Shown here: positions 52,773 to 63,714 of the stretch, in pieces | Layout: each line of letters starts with the position of its first letter | Position numbering within the stretch: the stretch's first letter is position 1 | Assembly: GCF_964340395.1 (NCBI RefSeq) | Contig: NC_135568.1 | Location: 10,076,276 to 10,140,275, forward strand | Direction: 5' to 3' | Source of the DNA: Glandiceps talaboti | Lineage: Eukaryota; Hemichordata; Enteropneusta; Spengelidae | Length of the DNA: 64,000 bases | Made by a program: the position numbers and the translations under genes | The notes under the pieces: model-generated | What the model saw: the letters and a program-made list of their open reading frames with translations, nothing else | The model's database searches: none | Told to the model about the DNA's origin: nothing

Positions 52773-55700
52773 ATTATTCATATTCATATTCATATATGTG
52801 AAAAGAAGTGGTGAGTTTACTTATTACCTGATGGTAGGAATTCAGATTTGCGGGTTTGCATGGTTTCAGATATTTTAGTCAGTGCTGTAGTTGGTGTAGC
52901 TATAAATAAAAGTAATGGCTACATGTTTAGAATGTTGTATTGTTGATATGAAGGTGATAAAATAATGAGAAATATAGGTATGTCATTCAGTTCACTTGCC
53001 TTCTGTTGACAAATTGTAGATAGTAGTGCCCATGGTTCCTGGTGTTGTTGCTGTTGTTTGTATCCTTGTTGATGCAGCTGTAAATGCATGAAATAAGGAT
53101 GCCTTCGGTATTTAAAGGGGGAGGGCCGGGGAATAAGGGGGTCATTTTTTTTTTACAAAGTAGTACTCAGTGGAGAGCCATATTTTAGAAAATGCAAAAT
53201 CAGGGTGGAGGGTCACATTTTATTTTGCTTCATTATAAAATAGTTGTCTAACATTGCATTTGTTTTTGGTTTATTGATGTCCCATCCTGGCCATCAGTTC
53301 CAAATCCTATTGTTGTCATTCGGGTTCGAGTTAGGGTTAGTTACCATGATATCAGCCTGTATCAATCAATTTGCTGCTGACAACCATGTATTGTCAGTTG
53401 TGGTGTGAGGAGAGAAGTAGGTCTTACAGGTGTAAAATGAGAGCAGTTGGATAAGGTACTACAATACTAGGGATAATGTTGTGGATATGTTTTCCACCTT
53501 CCCCGACGATGTCAGGAGCGTGTCAGTCTAATAACTGGGGCCTTCAGCTCTGCGAATGATATCCAAACACAGGTATTTGTTAATGCAGTGCCATCATACA
53601 TGTGTACATCCACATGGCGGTAGTAGTACAGTGGGAAATAACCAATGCCTTTAAAAGTTTCAAGATGGTGGCAGCGGTGGAATTACCTCATCTCCTTTTC
53701 ATTATCTGACAGTACCTAACTCGCGTTTTGAAGTACTTTGATAGGGGAGGGTGATGATTTAGAGAAAGAAATTTGGGGAGGGCCACTTTTTAGCAAGGCG
53801 GAGTCGAGGGAGCTCGAATGTCACATTTAACGCAACAGCCCGAACCATATTTCCCCAGGCCTATTGTAATTACTGAAGGCTCACTAAGTACGTTTGGGCC
53901 ACTTGCCAATGCTAGTAGATGTAGTAATAGTAAGCCGGTGTGAATTCTTAAAAAAACATAATACGCCTGTTTGCATGAACGTATGTACATTATACTCACT
54001 CACTCACTCACTCACTCACTCATGGCGGGCACGGTGGGCATGCATGCATGCATACATGCATATATAAATACATGCACGTATAACTACTTACGGTAAGGTA
54101 TTGCATTTTTTTCGTCTGGACACCGTAAAAAAGCCTTCTGTATGTCTTCTTCCGACAAAGCGACATCGTAAATTTGTATACATCTTATTAGACCACTGTA
54201 ATATCTATTATCATGTTCCATAACTCCCATTCGTGCTTCAAATTGGGTCGAAATTTGCATTTGTCCAAGAGAAGTGGAATCGACCATCAAACCATTTATC
54301 CACAACTTTCCTATCCCAGTAGAATAGTCGTACGTAGCTGCTACGTCGTTCCATGTGTTAAGAAGAATTCCTCTTGAAAAAATTCCGTCACGGAACTCGA
54401 ATTGTCGAGTGGTGAATCTGGTAAATAATCCAGGAGTGTCTGTGTACCACATGTGACAACCCCATTGACTTGGTAAATCTGCTTGAAAAACAAATATAGG
54501 CCCTTCACTTGATGTATCCAGTGTGAAAATCTTCGCCATCAGAGTTATAGAATACCTCGTGTCCAATGCTCCATTGTTTGGAATTTCTATATACGACGTT
54601 AGATTTCCATGAAATTTGTAAGCTCCGATATTATCGGATGTGGGTAACAGTGTCACGTCTGCAGCAGCAGCGTCGTTCCCATTACCAGATACGTCTCTGG
54701 TCCCAAATTCCAAATCTAGCGGCCAAAACCCCACAGGATCTGGTAGTTCTGTTCGAATATAATGAAAAGTTGTTTATAAGTTCGAATTCACCAAAAAAAA
54801 AAATATATCCAAAAAATGATGAATTGTTTCATGATATTGTCGCCACTAAGAAGTGTGCCTTAGTGCTCTATTCTAAGATAAGAACTTTTACCAAGAAATG
54901 ACATCAACACTCATTTGCTGGGCAGGATGATTGCATGGGAAGACGCCTTGACAGTGTTGCTAAACTGTACATGTTTTAGGTCACAACCTAGTCAGCTCAT
55001 CACGTCAACATGCGCTAACCAGATGGTTACTACCCTATGGGCAAGTTATCTTTTAATATATCTATAGTTGGAAAAAGTTGGTACACTTAAAAGGCGGTCA
55101 CTACAAACACAACAATACGTAAACTGAATATCGTCCGTATGGACGTTCGATTAGGCCAAATAAAAAATGTTGTTTGGTTCCGGTTACCTGACCACACCTA
55201 GTTTTTCACGCCGTCTCTAAACATTGTTTTACATATTCAAGAAATAGTGGATGCGGAAACTGACATCAACTGAAAAAAGACAATATAAAACTGTTCTCCC
55301 AATCTGTAATGGCTGTACATCTGATAAGGAGCCAATAACACAAAGTCCATATAGAGAACAACAGAAAACATAACTATCTGAACTAGACACTCACATATGA
55401 AAAAAAAATTAAAAATAAAATTAAAAAATCTACCTACCTGTCTATTTTTAAATTGAATGAAATCGGAACCACATATTTTTTTTACGCTTTTAGTCCCTTC
55501 ACGAATGAGATTGGGATATTGTTATTATTATACACCGCCACATACATGACCGTATTATACGTTTCTCTTACGGAGGGTAAAAATATCACCTTTCCAATGT
55601 TCTCTCTATACAGGCAACTTTCTATTATTTTCTTTCAAAAGGATGTATTTTATGCTATAATGAATAAAATTTATGAAATATTTGAAGATATCCTGTAATC

Positions 55701-56271
55701 ATTGGTCTTTTGTTGTAAATCTAGGAGACCGTCGTATTATTCTGTCACAGCCTTAGATTAGAATACTTGACGGTATACTGTAAATTTTCGCTAAGGCCTA
55801 AAAAAGAATGTTTGTTCGGGCCAGTTACCCGATCCCACGTAGTTTTTCAATGCCGACCCTAAACTTATTTACGTACTCAAAGAAAAAAAAATAAAATCGG
55901 GAAAATTGTGAAGTCTTGCCAGAAATAGTGGAACGCGGAAACTGAAATCAACTTATAAAGACATTATAAAACTGTTCTACCAATCTGTAATGGCTGTACA
56001 TCTGATGAGAAGAAACCAATAACACATGTACAAACACCATATGGAAAACAACGAAAAACATATAACTACCTTAACTAGACCACTCGCACATCACAAATAA
56101 AAAAAATCTACCTACCCCACCTATTCTAAAATTGAACGTAATCGGAACCACACACTTTGTTTAGGCCTAACCATAGGTTCTCAGATAAAGATGTTTTAAC
56201 TTACCTGCACTTTGACAGTGATGGAAATACGTAGTTGTTGATAAAATAAGAAGAAATTCGGTAAGCAACAT
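51185..56271 (-). CDS. Predicted type I membrane protein: signal peptide, LamG-like domain, mucin-like stalk, TM helix; nine exons
   Basis: Exons 56205-56271, 54092-54748, 53000-53077, 52828-52899, 52404-52478, 52229-52300, 51847-51924, 51637-51705 and 51185-51309; every intron is phase 1 and the sum is exactly 430 codons plus stop. Exon 1 encodes a signal peptide (MLLTEFLLILSTTTYFHHC). Exon 2 alone encodes a concanavalin/LamG-type jelly-roll domain (start DPVGFWPLDLEFG, later SYIEIPNNGALD, WNDVAATYDYSTGIGKLWIN and IRCIQIYDVALSEEDI). Exons 3-8 encode a Thr/Ser/Pro-rich stalk from three copies of a two-exon module, likely O-glycosylated. Exon 9 encodes a hydrophobic segment (FLYGLTAFVGLCNLLPLAII) then a very short tail QICHV. 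A donor-like gt overlaps the stop, so a longer tail by splicing is possible. A surface recognition or adhesion role is inference. Confidence 0.82.
51350..51592 (+). repeat. (AC)n, (ATAC)n and (ACAG)n microsatellites
   Basis: In the last intron of the LamG-mucin gene; ac, atac and gaca tracts in series. Confidence 0.97.
51935..52185 (+). repeat. (ACAG)n, (ATAC)n and (AC)n microsatellites
   Basis: Same order of tracts as at 52490-52772, because the whole stalk cassette including intron was duplicated. Confidence 0.97.
52488..52775 (+). repeat. (ACAG)n, (ATAC)n, (ATGC)n and (AC)n microsatellites
   Basis: Intron of the LamG-mucin stalk region, parallel to 51935-52185. Confidence 0.97.
55130..55480 (+). 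mobile_element. Dispersed family B, copy 1
   Basis: Contains gtttggttccggttacctga, cctagtttttcac, agaaatagtggatgcggaaa ctgacatcaact, aatataaaactgttctccca atctgtaatggctgtacatc and ends gaaatcggaaccacata. Lies in intron 1 of the LamG-mucin gene. Confidence 0.8.
55650..56170 (+). mobile_element. Dispersed family B, copy 2 (longer)
   Basis: Matches copy 1 and extends further left through tgttgtaaatctaggagacc gtcgtat and tttcgctaaggcctaaaaaa. Its left extension is matched by the inverted copy at 60840-61330, defining an element of at least 500 bases. Confidence 0.8.
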
Positions 56272-58858
56272 CTTTAAAATTCCTTGCTTTTATGTAGAAA
56301 TTGACATATGTTTAGCACGGTTATGGTGCCCCACCCAAAGATCTTCTTAATTGATTCTTGAAGCTAAGTCACGTGATGTTATACCTATTACATGTAAGCA
56401 AAGTGGGTGGTATGAGATATGTGCAATCCGAGTGCCAATGTTTTCAGACCATCAGTATTACCACAAGCCATATGTATAGCCAGATATAAATATGGAACAA
56501 GTTTCAACTCATGTGTTGCGCAGCAATCGCACAGAGTGTATGTAATGTCAAATCATGAAATGACTCCAATATCCAAAATTTACGAAAATGCATTTATTTC
56601 ATGGAGTAGTCTATTTTCTAAAGGACCGTATTCCGTACTACGTACGTTATTTTCATACTATACCGTCTTGTCAATCCCGTTACTCAAGGTGCTAATTGTT
56701 ATTCAACCCCATGGTGGGCGAAGCGCGAAGGGCGCATGATCAGTAGTAATTCATCACAATTTGACAGGCTGTCATCATCTCTCATGTTTCTAGGATCTAG
56801 GACTGATATGATATGCAAATGTCCAATCAGGACTCCACCTCCTGTCTGTTTAAACTAAAATCACGTGGGGACACTATGACCTCATCATGTTTTTATGCGC
56901 GCTCGAGCGGGGAGTACAGAATTTATGCAAGAGTAACGGGATTGACTAGTCAGTATAGTATGAAGATAACGTAGTAGGGAAAACTAGACTATTCCTGGAG
57001 TGGAGTGGAACTCCCCTTTATGGATTATACGAATTGTGTCTCTCTGAACTCATCAATTAACGCTAACACAATATATAAATAAACCTTCATATTATTATAA
57101 GTTGAACATGATAAAACCACAGCGCCCTCACTCCTCTCATCCGAGAAGCGAACAACTGTATGTGTCAAATTTGCGACCTTAATCTTGTCGAAGACGAGTT
57201 TAACTTTTGTTCTCCCTGTCCTGTATATTGAGTTTGATAGAAAAAAAGGTGACAAGTCCTTTAGTCTGTGTTAAAACTTTATTACCAACGTTTCGACCTC
57301 AAGTGGATGATCTTCTTTTAGGACCTAAAAATGACAGCATGAACTAAATAGAATGATCGACATTACAATACTGAAGCTATTCTCAAACAAGATCGTGCTT
57401 GAACAAAAGCAGACAATGGTATATTTTGAAAACGGTCTGTTGCAAATGATGAATAAAATTAAAACTTACATAACGTCTGAGTTACTTGACAGAAAGTTGA
57501 CAGCCGCGATTGACAAATAAGAATAAAAAGTGCTATGATGTATAAACAATACCGTCAGAAACGGTAGATGTAAGAACGGATATAATAGAGCCTGGTAAAT
57601 TTGCATATGTCAGAGCATGTCATCACATGGGCGGTACTTGTTATGTTAATAAAATGTCAGAGGGAAATTAAAATATAGCATCACCATGAGCCATGACGGC
57701 CACTGTGTTTACGTACTTGTACCGGTGAAAATTTCAAGGCTTGCCATAAAGATGTGGTCTGCCAAATTTTCTGTTATGAAAACAACCCATCGTGGATGGG
57801 TTTCCATATCTAACGAAGCCGTGGAGCTTGTCAGGTCTTTTGAGATACAAACCTCAACAAAATGTTGTGTGTACAAGCGAAACAAATACTTTGGTTATGC
57901 TTCAGTTAGTCTGGATGCCAACATGGTTTCCAACTAAACCACGTCTGGCCAAAGTCCCTCAATCAGCACAAAAAGTTGTTCATCCAGTCAGTGAACCCAA
58001 CTGCTATAGTGATGTAAACAGTGTATAAGTAGCATCCTGAGCTGACAAATATACCATATTTGGACATTACATACCTGCCCTGATAAACACTAACTTTATG
58101 AGGGACTGTTATTAGTGAGAATTTTGTGATTGATGTTAATGAGTGTGTGGGTGGCAGTGGATGAATTTTTTTAAATTGCAGCTCATGCATCTCAGTACTT
58201 CTAGAGTAACGACTTTGACTATACTGTCAGTGGAGGTGTAAATCGTAATGATACTGTAGAGGAGCTAGACTATGCTGCAGTCGACCATTTGACGTATCGA
58301 CGAACTACTTAGTACTAAGATCAATGGCGGTTTCAGATACATTGAGTTAACAGTGTTGTAATTTGTAATGGGCTCCCTAGGTTGGTAGAGAACAGCAACG
58401 AGAAACAATGTACAATCACCAGTCCTTTTGTTCATACCATTGAATAAGCCCATTGCCCAAAATATCGAAAATACCCACTGCTGTGAACTGACTGTCTGCA
58501 TATACATAATTCTCCTCCCATAACTCAGTTGATTTCACAAAAACGCCCCCACCATCTTAGCTTCCTATTTTACTTTGCTTGAGTTATACTGTTTATTCGA
58601 TTGGCAACAACATTGTCAGCTGTTGCATGAATTTCAAAACCAAATTAATGATAAAAGTCTTGCAATTCTGTTACTGTACAACAAAAGGTCACTTTGTTGA
58701 CATTCACTTACTGCATGTTGATTGGTTTGTTAAAATGTTAGTCACTTTGAGTGTATGCTAAGTAATAAATTGACACGCCTACTTTACAAATCCTTCATGG
58801 TTGGTCATTTAAAAGTGACTTTTCTTGAGTAAGCTTACTCAAAGTCTATGACATGATT
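56272..58858. other. Intergenic region with transposon remnants
   Basis: Contains a segment at 56540-56640 shared with 27850-27960 and 30700-30835 (aaatgcatttatttcatgga type), a stretch at 57255-57330 with taccaacgtttcgacctcaa that is reminiscent of Penelope-like element ends, and the family A copy at 57905-58275. No coding exon recognised. Confidence 0.5.
57905..58275 (-). mobile_element. MITE-like dispersed family A, copy 3 (inverted)
   Basis: Reads as the reverse complement of copies 1 and 2, from ctggatgccaacatggtttc c to cagtggaggtgtaaatcgta atgatactgtagaggagcta gac. Contains gctatagtgatgtaaacagt, shared with the 25873 copy. Confidence 0.8.
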
Positions 58859-59596
58859 CTAGTTTGTGTGCTCATACTGTCGAATTCCCTCCACACCTCT
58901 GGATGCAGCAGCGATCAGTGGTTCGGCTAGAGGATTTCCTTGGATTGACAGCTCTTCAAGTTTCGTCATCCTCGTCGCCATCTTTGGCGGAAGTGACGTC
59001 AGATTATTGTTCTTCAACCAGAGGATGGAGAGCCTGCTTAATTTACATATCGAATCACCAATAAGTTCGATTTGATTGTCTGAAAGTATCAATATTTCTA
59101 AATATATTAATCTAGCAATGCTGTTAGGTACCGATTTTATTTTGTTCTGCCCCAAGTCCAACCTTTCGAGCCCACTGAGTTCGTTACAACATAATACCTC
59201 GGGAAACTCGTGCAAAGAATTTCCATTCAACGACAAGTATTTCAAATTCGTCAATTGTCGAATTTCAGCGGGAACTGTATATATTCTGTTATTTGTCAGA
59301 ACAACGTCCGTGAGTTTGTGCAGCTCACACATGCACTGCGGTACAACTTCAAACTGGTTGGAGTAAAGTAACAACGCACGAAGTTGTTCTAGTCGGATAA
59401 TTTCCACAGGTAAAGTATGGAGTTGATTGAGACTCGCGTCCAAAATCTGCAACTTTTTCAACCGACAAACTTTAGGTGGGAGTTGGTTTAAACCGTTGTC
59501 CTTAATATCAAGTGTAAGGTATCCCGAGTCTCTGTCCTTGAACACTTTTGAAGACTTGGAGCCAAATTTGACAGATTTCGAGGACTTTGTACCCAT
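58859..59596 (-). CDS. Intronless leucine-rich-repeat protein with N-terminal myristoylation-like motif
   Basis: 245 codons in one exon. The N-terminus MGTKSSKSVKFGSKSSK has Gly2 with Ser6 and many Lys, fitting an N-myristoylated, membrane-tethered protein. Eight to nine cytoplasmic-type LRRs of about 23 residues follow from residue 28 (for example LKKLQILDASLNQLHTLP, LTNLKYLSLNGNSLHEFP, LERLDLGQNKIKSVPNSI). The C-terminus NPLAEPLIAAASRGVEGIRQ is similar to the end of small LRRC10/LRRC30/LRRC57-like proteins. There is no TIR, NACHT or TM segment, so a scaffold role is most likely. Which LRRC orthologue it represents is not resolved. A candidate poly(A) signal (AATAAA on this strand) lies at 58592-58597. 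Confidence 0.88.
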   Translation of the reverse strand: MGTKSSKSVKFGSKSSKVFKDRDSGYLTLDIKDNGLNQLPPKVCRLKKLQILDASLNQLHTLPVEIIRLEQLRALLLYSNQFEVVPQCMCELHKLTDVVLTNNRIYTVPAEIRQLTNLKYLSLNGNSLHEFPEVLCCNELSGLERLDLGQNKIKSVPNSIARLIYLEILILSDNQIELIGDSICKLSRLSILWLKNNNLTSLPPKMATRMTKLEELSIQGNPLAEPLIAAASRGVEGIRQYEHTN

Positions 59597-60229
59597 CGTC
59601 GAATATACAACAAATTACTGACCTTCAAATGCTGGTAGTGATGGCCTAATGTGAGATATTCATACACATGAGGCTCACACGCGATATATTTTGATGAAGT
59701 TTACGTTGTAAACTTTGGTGATGTAAGACTTTGGCCCCTTAACGTCTTTCTATGGGTCCAAACACTAAATTTCCAGCCGACTTGAACAGACTCCGATGAC
59801 ATCAGAATGGCGTTCTTCCACACCTGCCAAACAGCCACGAGAACGATTTGTTACACCGCGTTGTATAGCTTCTACAGAAACATCCAATATACTTTTTCAC
59901 ACCATTACAAGCACAGATTGTTTGATTCAACTTCACCTGGGATCGTCACAAATCGTGGGAGTACAAATCGAAGTTATGTTGAGGCTGCGAACGTGTCTGC
60001 AGGCGTGTAGTGGGAGTTATGTAAATGGCAGGTTGATTTTACTAATAGTAATAGGGGCTACATGAGCCAAATCCAAAGGTCGAATCTACACAAACAAAAA
60101 AACTGACATTCGTGAAAAACCTATCTGAGCAGACGTGTCATCTTTGCTTTTACTTATTAATGAATATTAAAAGAAACCAAATAGTAATATTTATACAATT
60201 ATGCTAATTGTCGAACTATAGTTTATTTA

Positions 60230-60490
60230 GTCGAACCATAGACGTCTATGCACAGGCACTTGTTTCCCGAGATACGAATCAGAATGTTTCTATCAGAATA
60301 AATATGTGTATATCTCGAGGTGAGTGGACTTGCACGATCACAGAAACAAGTGTTATTTTACCCCTTATATACAATTGGCTAAACACGTCAATATTATCGA
60401 TATTTTCGACATGTTATTTATATTGTATGTGGTAGAAGCATTCTGATACGTATCTCGGGAAACAAGTGCCTGTGGGTCTATGGTAGAGCC
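60230..60490. mobile_element. Fold-back MITE with arms of about 45 bases
   Basis: aaccatagacgtctatgcac aggcacttgtttcccgagatacgaatcagaatg at the left is mirrored by cattctgatacgtatctcgg gaaacaagtgcctgtgggtctatggt at the right, with about 150 bases between. Confidence 0.85.
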
Positions 60491-60839
60491 AATGGAACTC
60501 TGAATTCAGAATTGAATTGTATTGCATAATATGAGATTATGATTGTGTTTATTTAATCAACGTCTTACTAAAGGTAAAGTATGTCAATCGCATATCACGC
60601 TCGAATGGATTGGACGGCTTCTTATTTCTTAGCAACGGGGAGGCGTATTATGTACAGCGCCGCCAATCTAAGCTTTGCGGTTGCGCTAGAAAATCTCCTA
60701 ATAAGCATTACGAATTGCGTGTTACAGCATCGCTAAGCGGAGCATAAAGAGTACAAGTGTACCCTGGCAGATTCATATTACAAGTTCAAACGCTGTAAAT
60801 ATAAAAACATAAAAAATTTGGGTCAAAGGCTACATTTCA

Positions 60840-61330
60840 GCCAGAAACTGTTATTATTTAAATTGTGTGGTTCCGATTACGCTCAATTTTAGAATATGTT
60901 GGGTAGGTAGATTTAAAAAAAAAAGGTGAGTGTCTAGTTCAAGTAGTTTTGTTCTCGATTGTTTTCCATACGGTCTCTGTGTTATTGGATTCTTCCAATC
61001 ATATGTACAACCATTACTAGATTTGAAGACAAGCTATGTCGTTTTCCTCATTCACTATATCTCTCAAGACTTCACAATTTTCGAGATTTTTTTTGGAATA
61101 TTTTAAAAAAAGTTTAGGATCGGCAGTGAAAACTTAGGTGGGGTTGGGTAACCGGAACCAAACTCTTCTTAGGTCTTAGCGAAAATTTCCAGGTTTACTG
61201 TATAGTGTGATTCTGATTACATCGTCAAGTATTCCTCTCTAAGGTTGTGATAGAATTATACGACGGTCCCCTAGATTTACAACAAAATACCAATAACTAC
61301 CGTATATCTTCAAATATTCATACCTTTTAT
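60840..61330 (-). mobile_element. Dispersed family B, copy 3 (inverted)
   Basis: Reverse complement of the 55650-56170 copy: tgtgtggttccgattacgct caatttta at the left; ggttgggtaaccggaaccaa act and acgacggtcccctagattta caacaaaa at the right. Confidence 0.8.
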
Positions 61331-62185
61331 TAACTATAACATAAAATACATACTTTCGAAAGAGCCTTAGGCCTTATTCATTCCCAGACGACAAGACGTA
61401 GCGATGCCAATACGATTTCTGTCGAGTGAGACGATTTACTGTATCTTCTCATCCGACTCCCACTGTATTTCAAATGGTGTTTTAAGCTTGTGTCTACTAC
61501 AGAAAACCATCCTCAATGGAATGTATGTCTGAGTTTATGCCGAGCTAAAACAAAATGTTGAGATAGTTCAACCCAAAAAGTTGTTTGCATACTCTGAAAA
61601 AATACTTTTCAGTAGTTCCGACGAAATCAGAGAGAACTTAATTTACCGAGTATATGCGGGGTATTGAACATCGTATAATAACCGCAGAAGAAGGCTTTAG
61701 TGATTTAGCCGAAACATACTATAGGTAAAATTGTTTACGCTTTGAGTTCGGAACTACTACGAAAGTGGGAGCGTTCTTTTACTATTTCCACTTCCGATGA
61801 ATACTTTCCGAGTGATTTTGAATAGATTTTCGCAAGACAAAGTTTCAGCTGTCTCTACAATAGATATGACTACAATGGAGGAATCCGGTACTAACTAGAC
61901 GTACATATAGGCAAAGTGAAATCATATCTCATGCATGCAGTAAAAAAATCGATTTCCGATGCTTTTCTTTTCGATCCGCTGTACTTGTTTGGTACGGCAA
62001 ACGTCAAGCCTCCACAGCCGAATTGAAATTATAGATATATTTCTATATAAAGAACGTAATCACTCTGGAAAGAAAATCATACCTCCAATATTGCATGATT
62101 ATGAATTTTTGGTTTCACTTTGCCTGCTTCAAATGTAGCTTTGTAGTCGAAATGGTTAGAAGATAATTAATATATCCTCAATAAA

Positions 62186-62348
<163 letters not shown>

Positions 62349-62499
62349 CGATTTATAAAGCACAAGTTTCCAGTATGACGAAACGTTCAGAGATGCTATG
62401 CAGTTAGAAAGGTCATGAGAACAGTTTTTAAAATCTCTCTGAAGGCGTCAGCTGTAGGGTTTTGCTGTTTTTTTTCAACAGTGTTCCACAAACGAAGCG

Positions 62500-63132
62500 C
62501 TATACAGAACTAACAATGTCAAATGAATTATTGACGGTATTCCTGCCTCCCAGAATTCGTCGACTTCTCCTTCCCGGTTGCTGTGACTTCTGCATAACTA
62601 GTTGGCTGTCATTGTGCGTGTCATCGTTTTCACCAGAATTCGAAAATCTCTCTCTTAGCAAACCTTCGTACTGCAGGAATAGTACGTCGATATGTACCGC
62701 AGGGTCGACCAGGGTTATTCTTCGCCACATTTCTGCTTTTTTCTCCAACTCTTTCAGTTTATTCGCGGGCTTTGCATGACCACAACTCCTGTTTCGTGGA
62801 CAATACGGACTGCTATGGAAAATGGTTACCATCGACAACACTACGTTAGCTAATAAAGTTGCTGCTATGGCGATGGATTTAAGCCAGGCTGTCTTCGAAA
62901 CCATATCTGACCACAAACTGCCTGCTAGCACAGTTCCAACAATACCCATCACAACTGCTACTAACTCCATCCAGTTGCCAAGGCGGTCCCACCAGTATGC
63001 TTGATAGGCATGCGTAGATGCACTACGACGACATTTATCTTCTAAGTCTTGGGACAGCTTAAAGAATTCTTCCCGGAATTTTCTGTCCAAATCATTTGAT
63101 CTAGTTTCGCTGGCCGCAGACAGTCCATCCAT
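62500..63132 (-). CDS. Intronless two-transmembrane protein, SLATT-like candidate
   Basis: 210 codons in one exon. Residues 10-50 are a charged amphipathic helix (RKFREEFFKLSQDLEDKC) ending at YQAYWWDRLGNW. TM1 is about 55-74 (ELVAVVMGIVGTVLAGSLW) and TM2 about 83-105 (LKSIAIAATLLANVVLSMVT). After it come SPYCPRNRSCGHAKPANKLK, a helical EKKAEMWRRI segment and a polar, basic, probably disordered tail. A soluble helix, a tight pair of TM helices and another helix is the plan of SLATT proteins, which in prokaryotes act as pore-forming effectors of nucleotide-signalling systems. The family call is from layout only; any small two-TM protein could look similar. An intronless gene could be a retrocopy or a lineage-specific expansion member. 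The start at 63132 is the first in-frame ATG of the open frame. Confidence 0.75.
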   Translation of the reverse strand: MDGLSAASETRSNDLDRKFREEFFKLSQDLEDKCRRSASTHAYQAYWWDRLGNWMELVAVVMGIVGTVLAGSLWSDMVSKTAWLKSIAIAATLLANVVLSMVTIFHSSPYCPRNRSCGHAKPANKLKELEKKAEMWRRITLVDPAVHIDVLFLQYEGLLRERFSNSGENDDTHNDSQLVMQKSQQPGRRSRRILGGRNTVNNSFDIVSSV

Positions 63133-63714
63133 CGTCGAAAATTCACCCTTGTGACTTCCAGCACAATGATACGCGATATCAAAGCGGTGTGTACAGGTAA
63201 CAAAGACGCCCTCTGACGACTTGACTCATGGCTTTATGCAACTTGATAAGTTGCCAAGTATGTAAATATAATATACATCATACTACTACCCACAAACTTA
63301 AATTGATCTGCGAAATCACTTTACAGTCTGTAAAGCTTAGAATTACGTACAATAAAACAGTGAAATGGCCAAGTACAGGTATGAATATTTTTTTGAGTTA
63401 TTTTAATAACAATCATATAGTCAATCCACTTACAACCAGGTCAAACTTAGGCAGTTTGGACTCAAGCAACCATTTCACCTTAATTTCCATGCACATGTAT
63501 CTAATTAACATATATTTAGGGTATACGTGATAAATTGACAAAACCCCAAAATTTTCATGTCTAGATATTTTACATATGAAATATTTGCTTATAATTCCAC
63601 AGGTTTGAAGTGCAATGGAAAAATCAAGAATTGTTTGGCTTCCCCAAAATAAATTGAAAAATGCATGTGTGAAAAATTCTATATTTTTATTGTAGTGGCG
63701 GTCATTTTCACATC
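63133..63714. other. Upstream region of the two-TM gene
   Basis: Likely holds its promoter near 63133-63250; the remainder is AT-rich with no recognised gene. Confidence 0.5.

Larger units (their letters stand above)
51637..53077 (-). repeat. Three-fold tandem duplication of a two-exon stalk cassette (about 0.6 kb unit)
   Basis: Type-1 exons (53000-53077, 52404-52478, 51847-51924) encode A/P-STM-like peptides with STGIPSTEGTS; type-2 exons (52828-52899, 52300-52229, 51637-51705) encode ATPTTALTKI...TRKSEFLPS-like peptides. They alternate at nearly constant spacing of 555-600 bases and the intron sequence is duplicated too. Each type-1 exon ends with a GC donor (AG then gcaagt) while each type-2 exon ends with a GT donor. 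Confidence 0.85.

Noticed and set aside
51324-52801. Open frames through ATAC/ACAG tracts in the LamG-mucin introns
   Set aside because: Artefacts of repeats; only the short flanking segments with splice sites are exons.
53790-53999. 69-codon minus-strand frame with a hydrophobic stretch as an extra LamG-gene exon
   Set aside because: No matching phase-1 splice borders; exon 2 joins exon 3 in frame without it.
57255-57330. Penelope-like element with the taccaacgtttcgacc motif
   Set aside because: The motif is suggestive but no reverse transcriptase, GIY-YIG segment or full hammerhead fold was seen, so it was not annotated as an element.
59796-60065. 89-codon plus-strand open frame upstream of the LRR gene
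   Set aside because: No recognisable domain, overlaps another open frame, and lies in probable promoter sequence.
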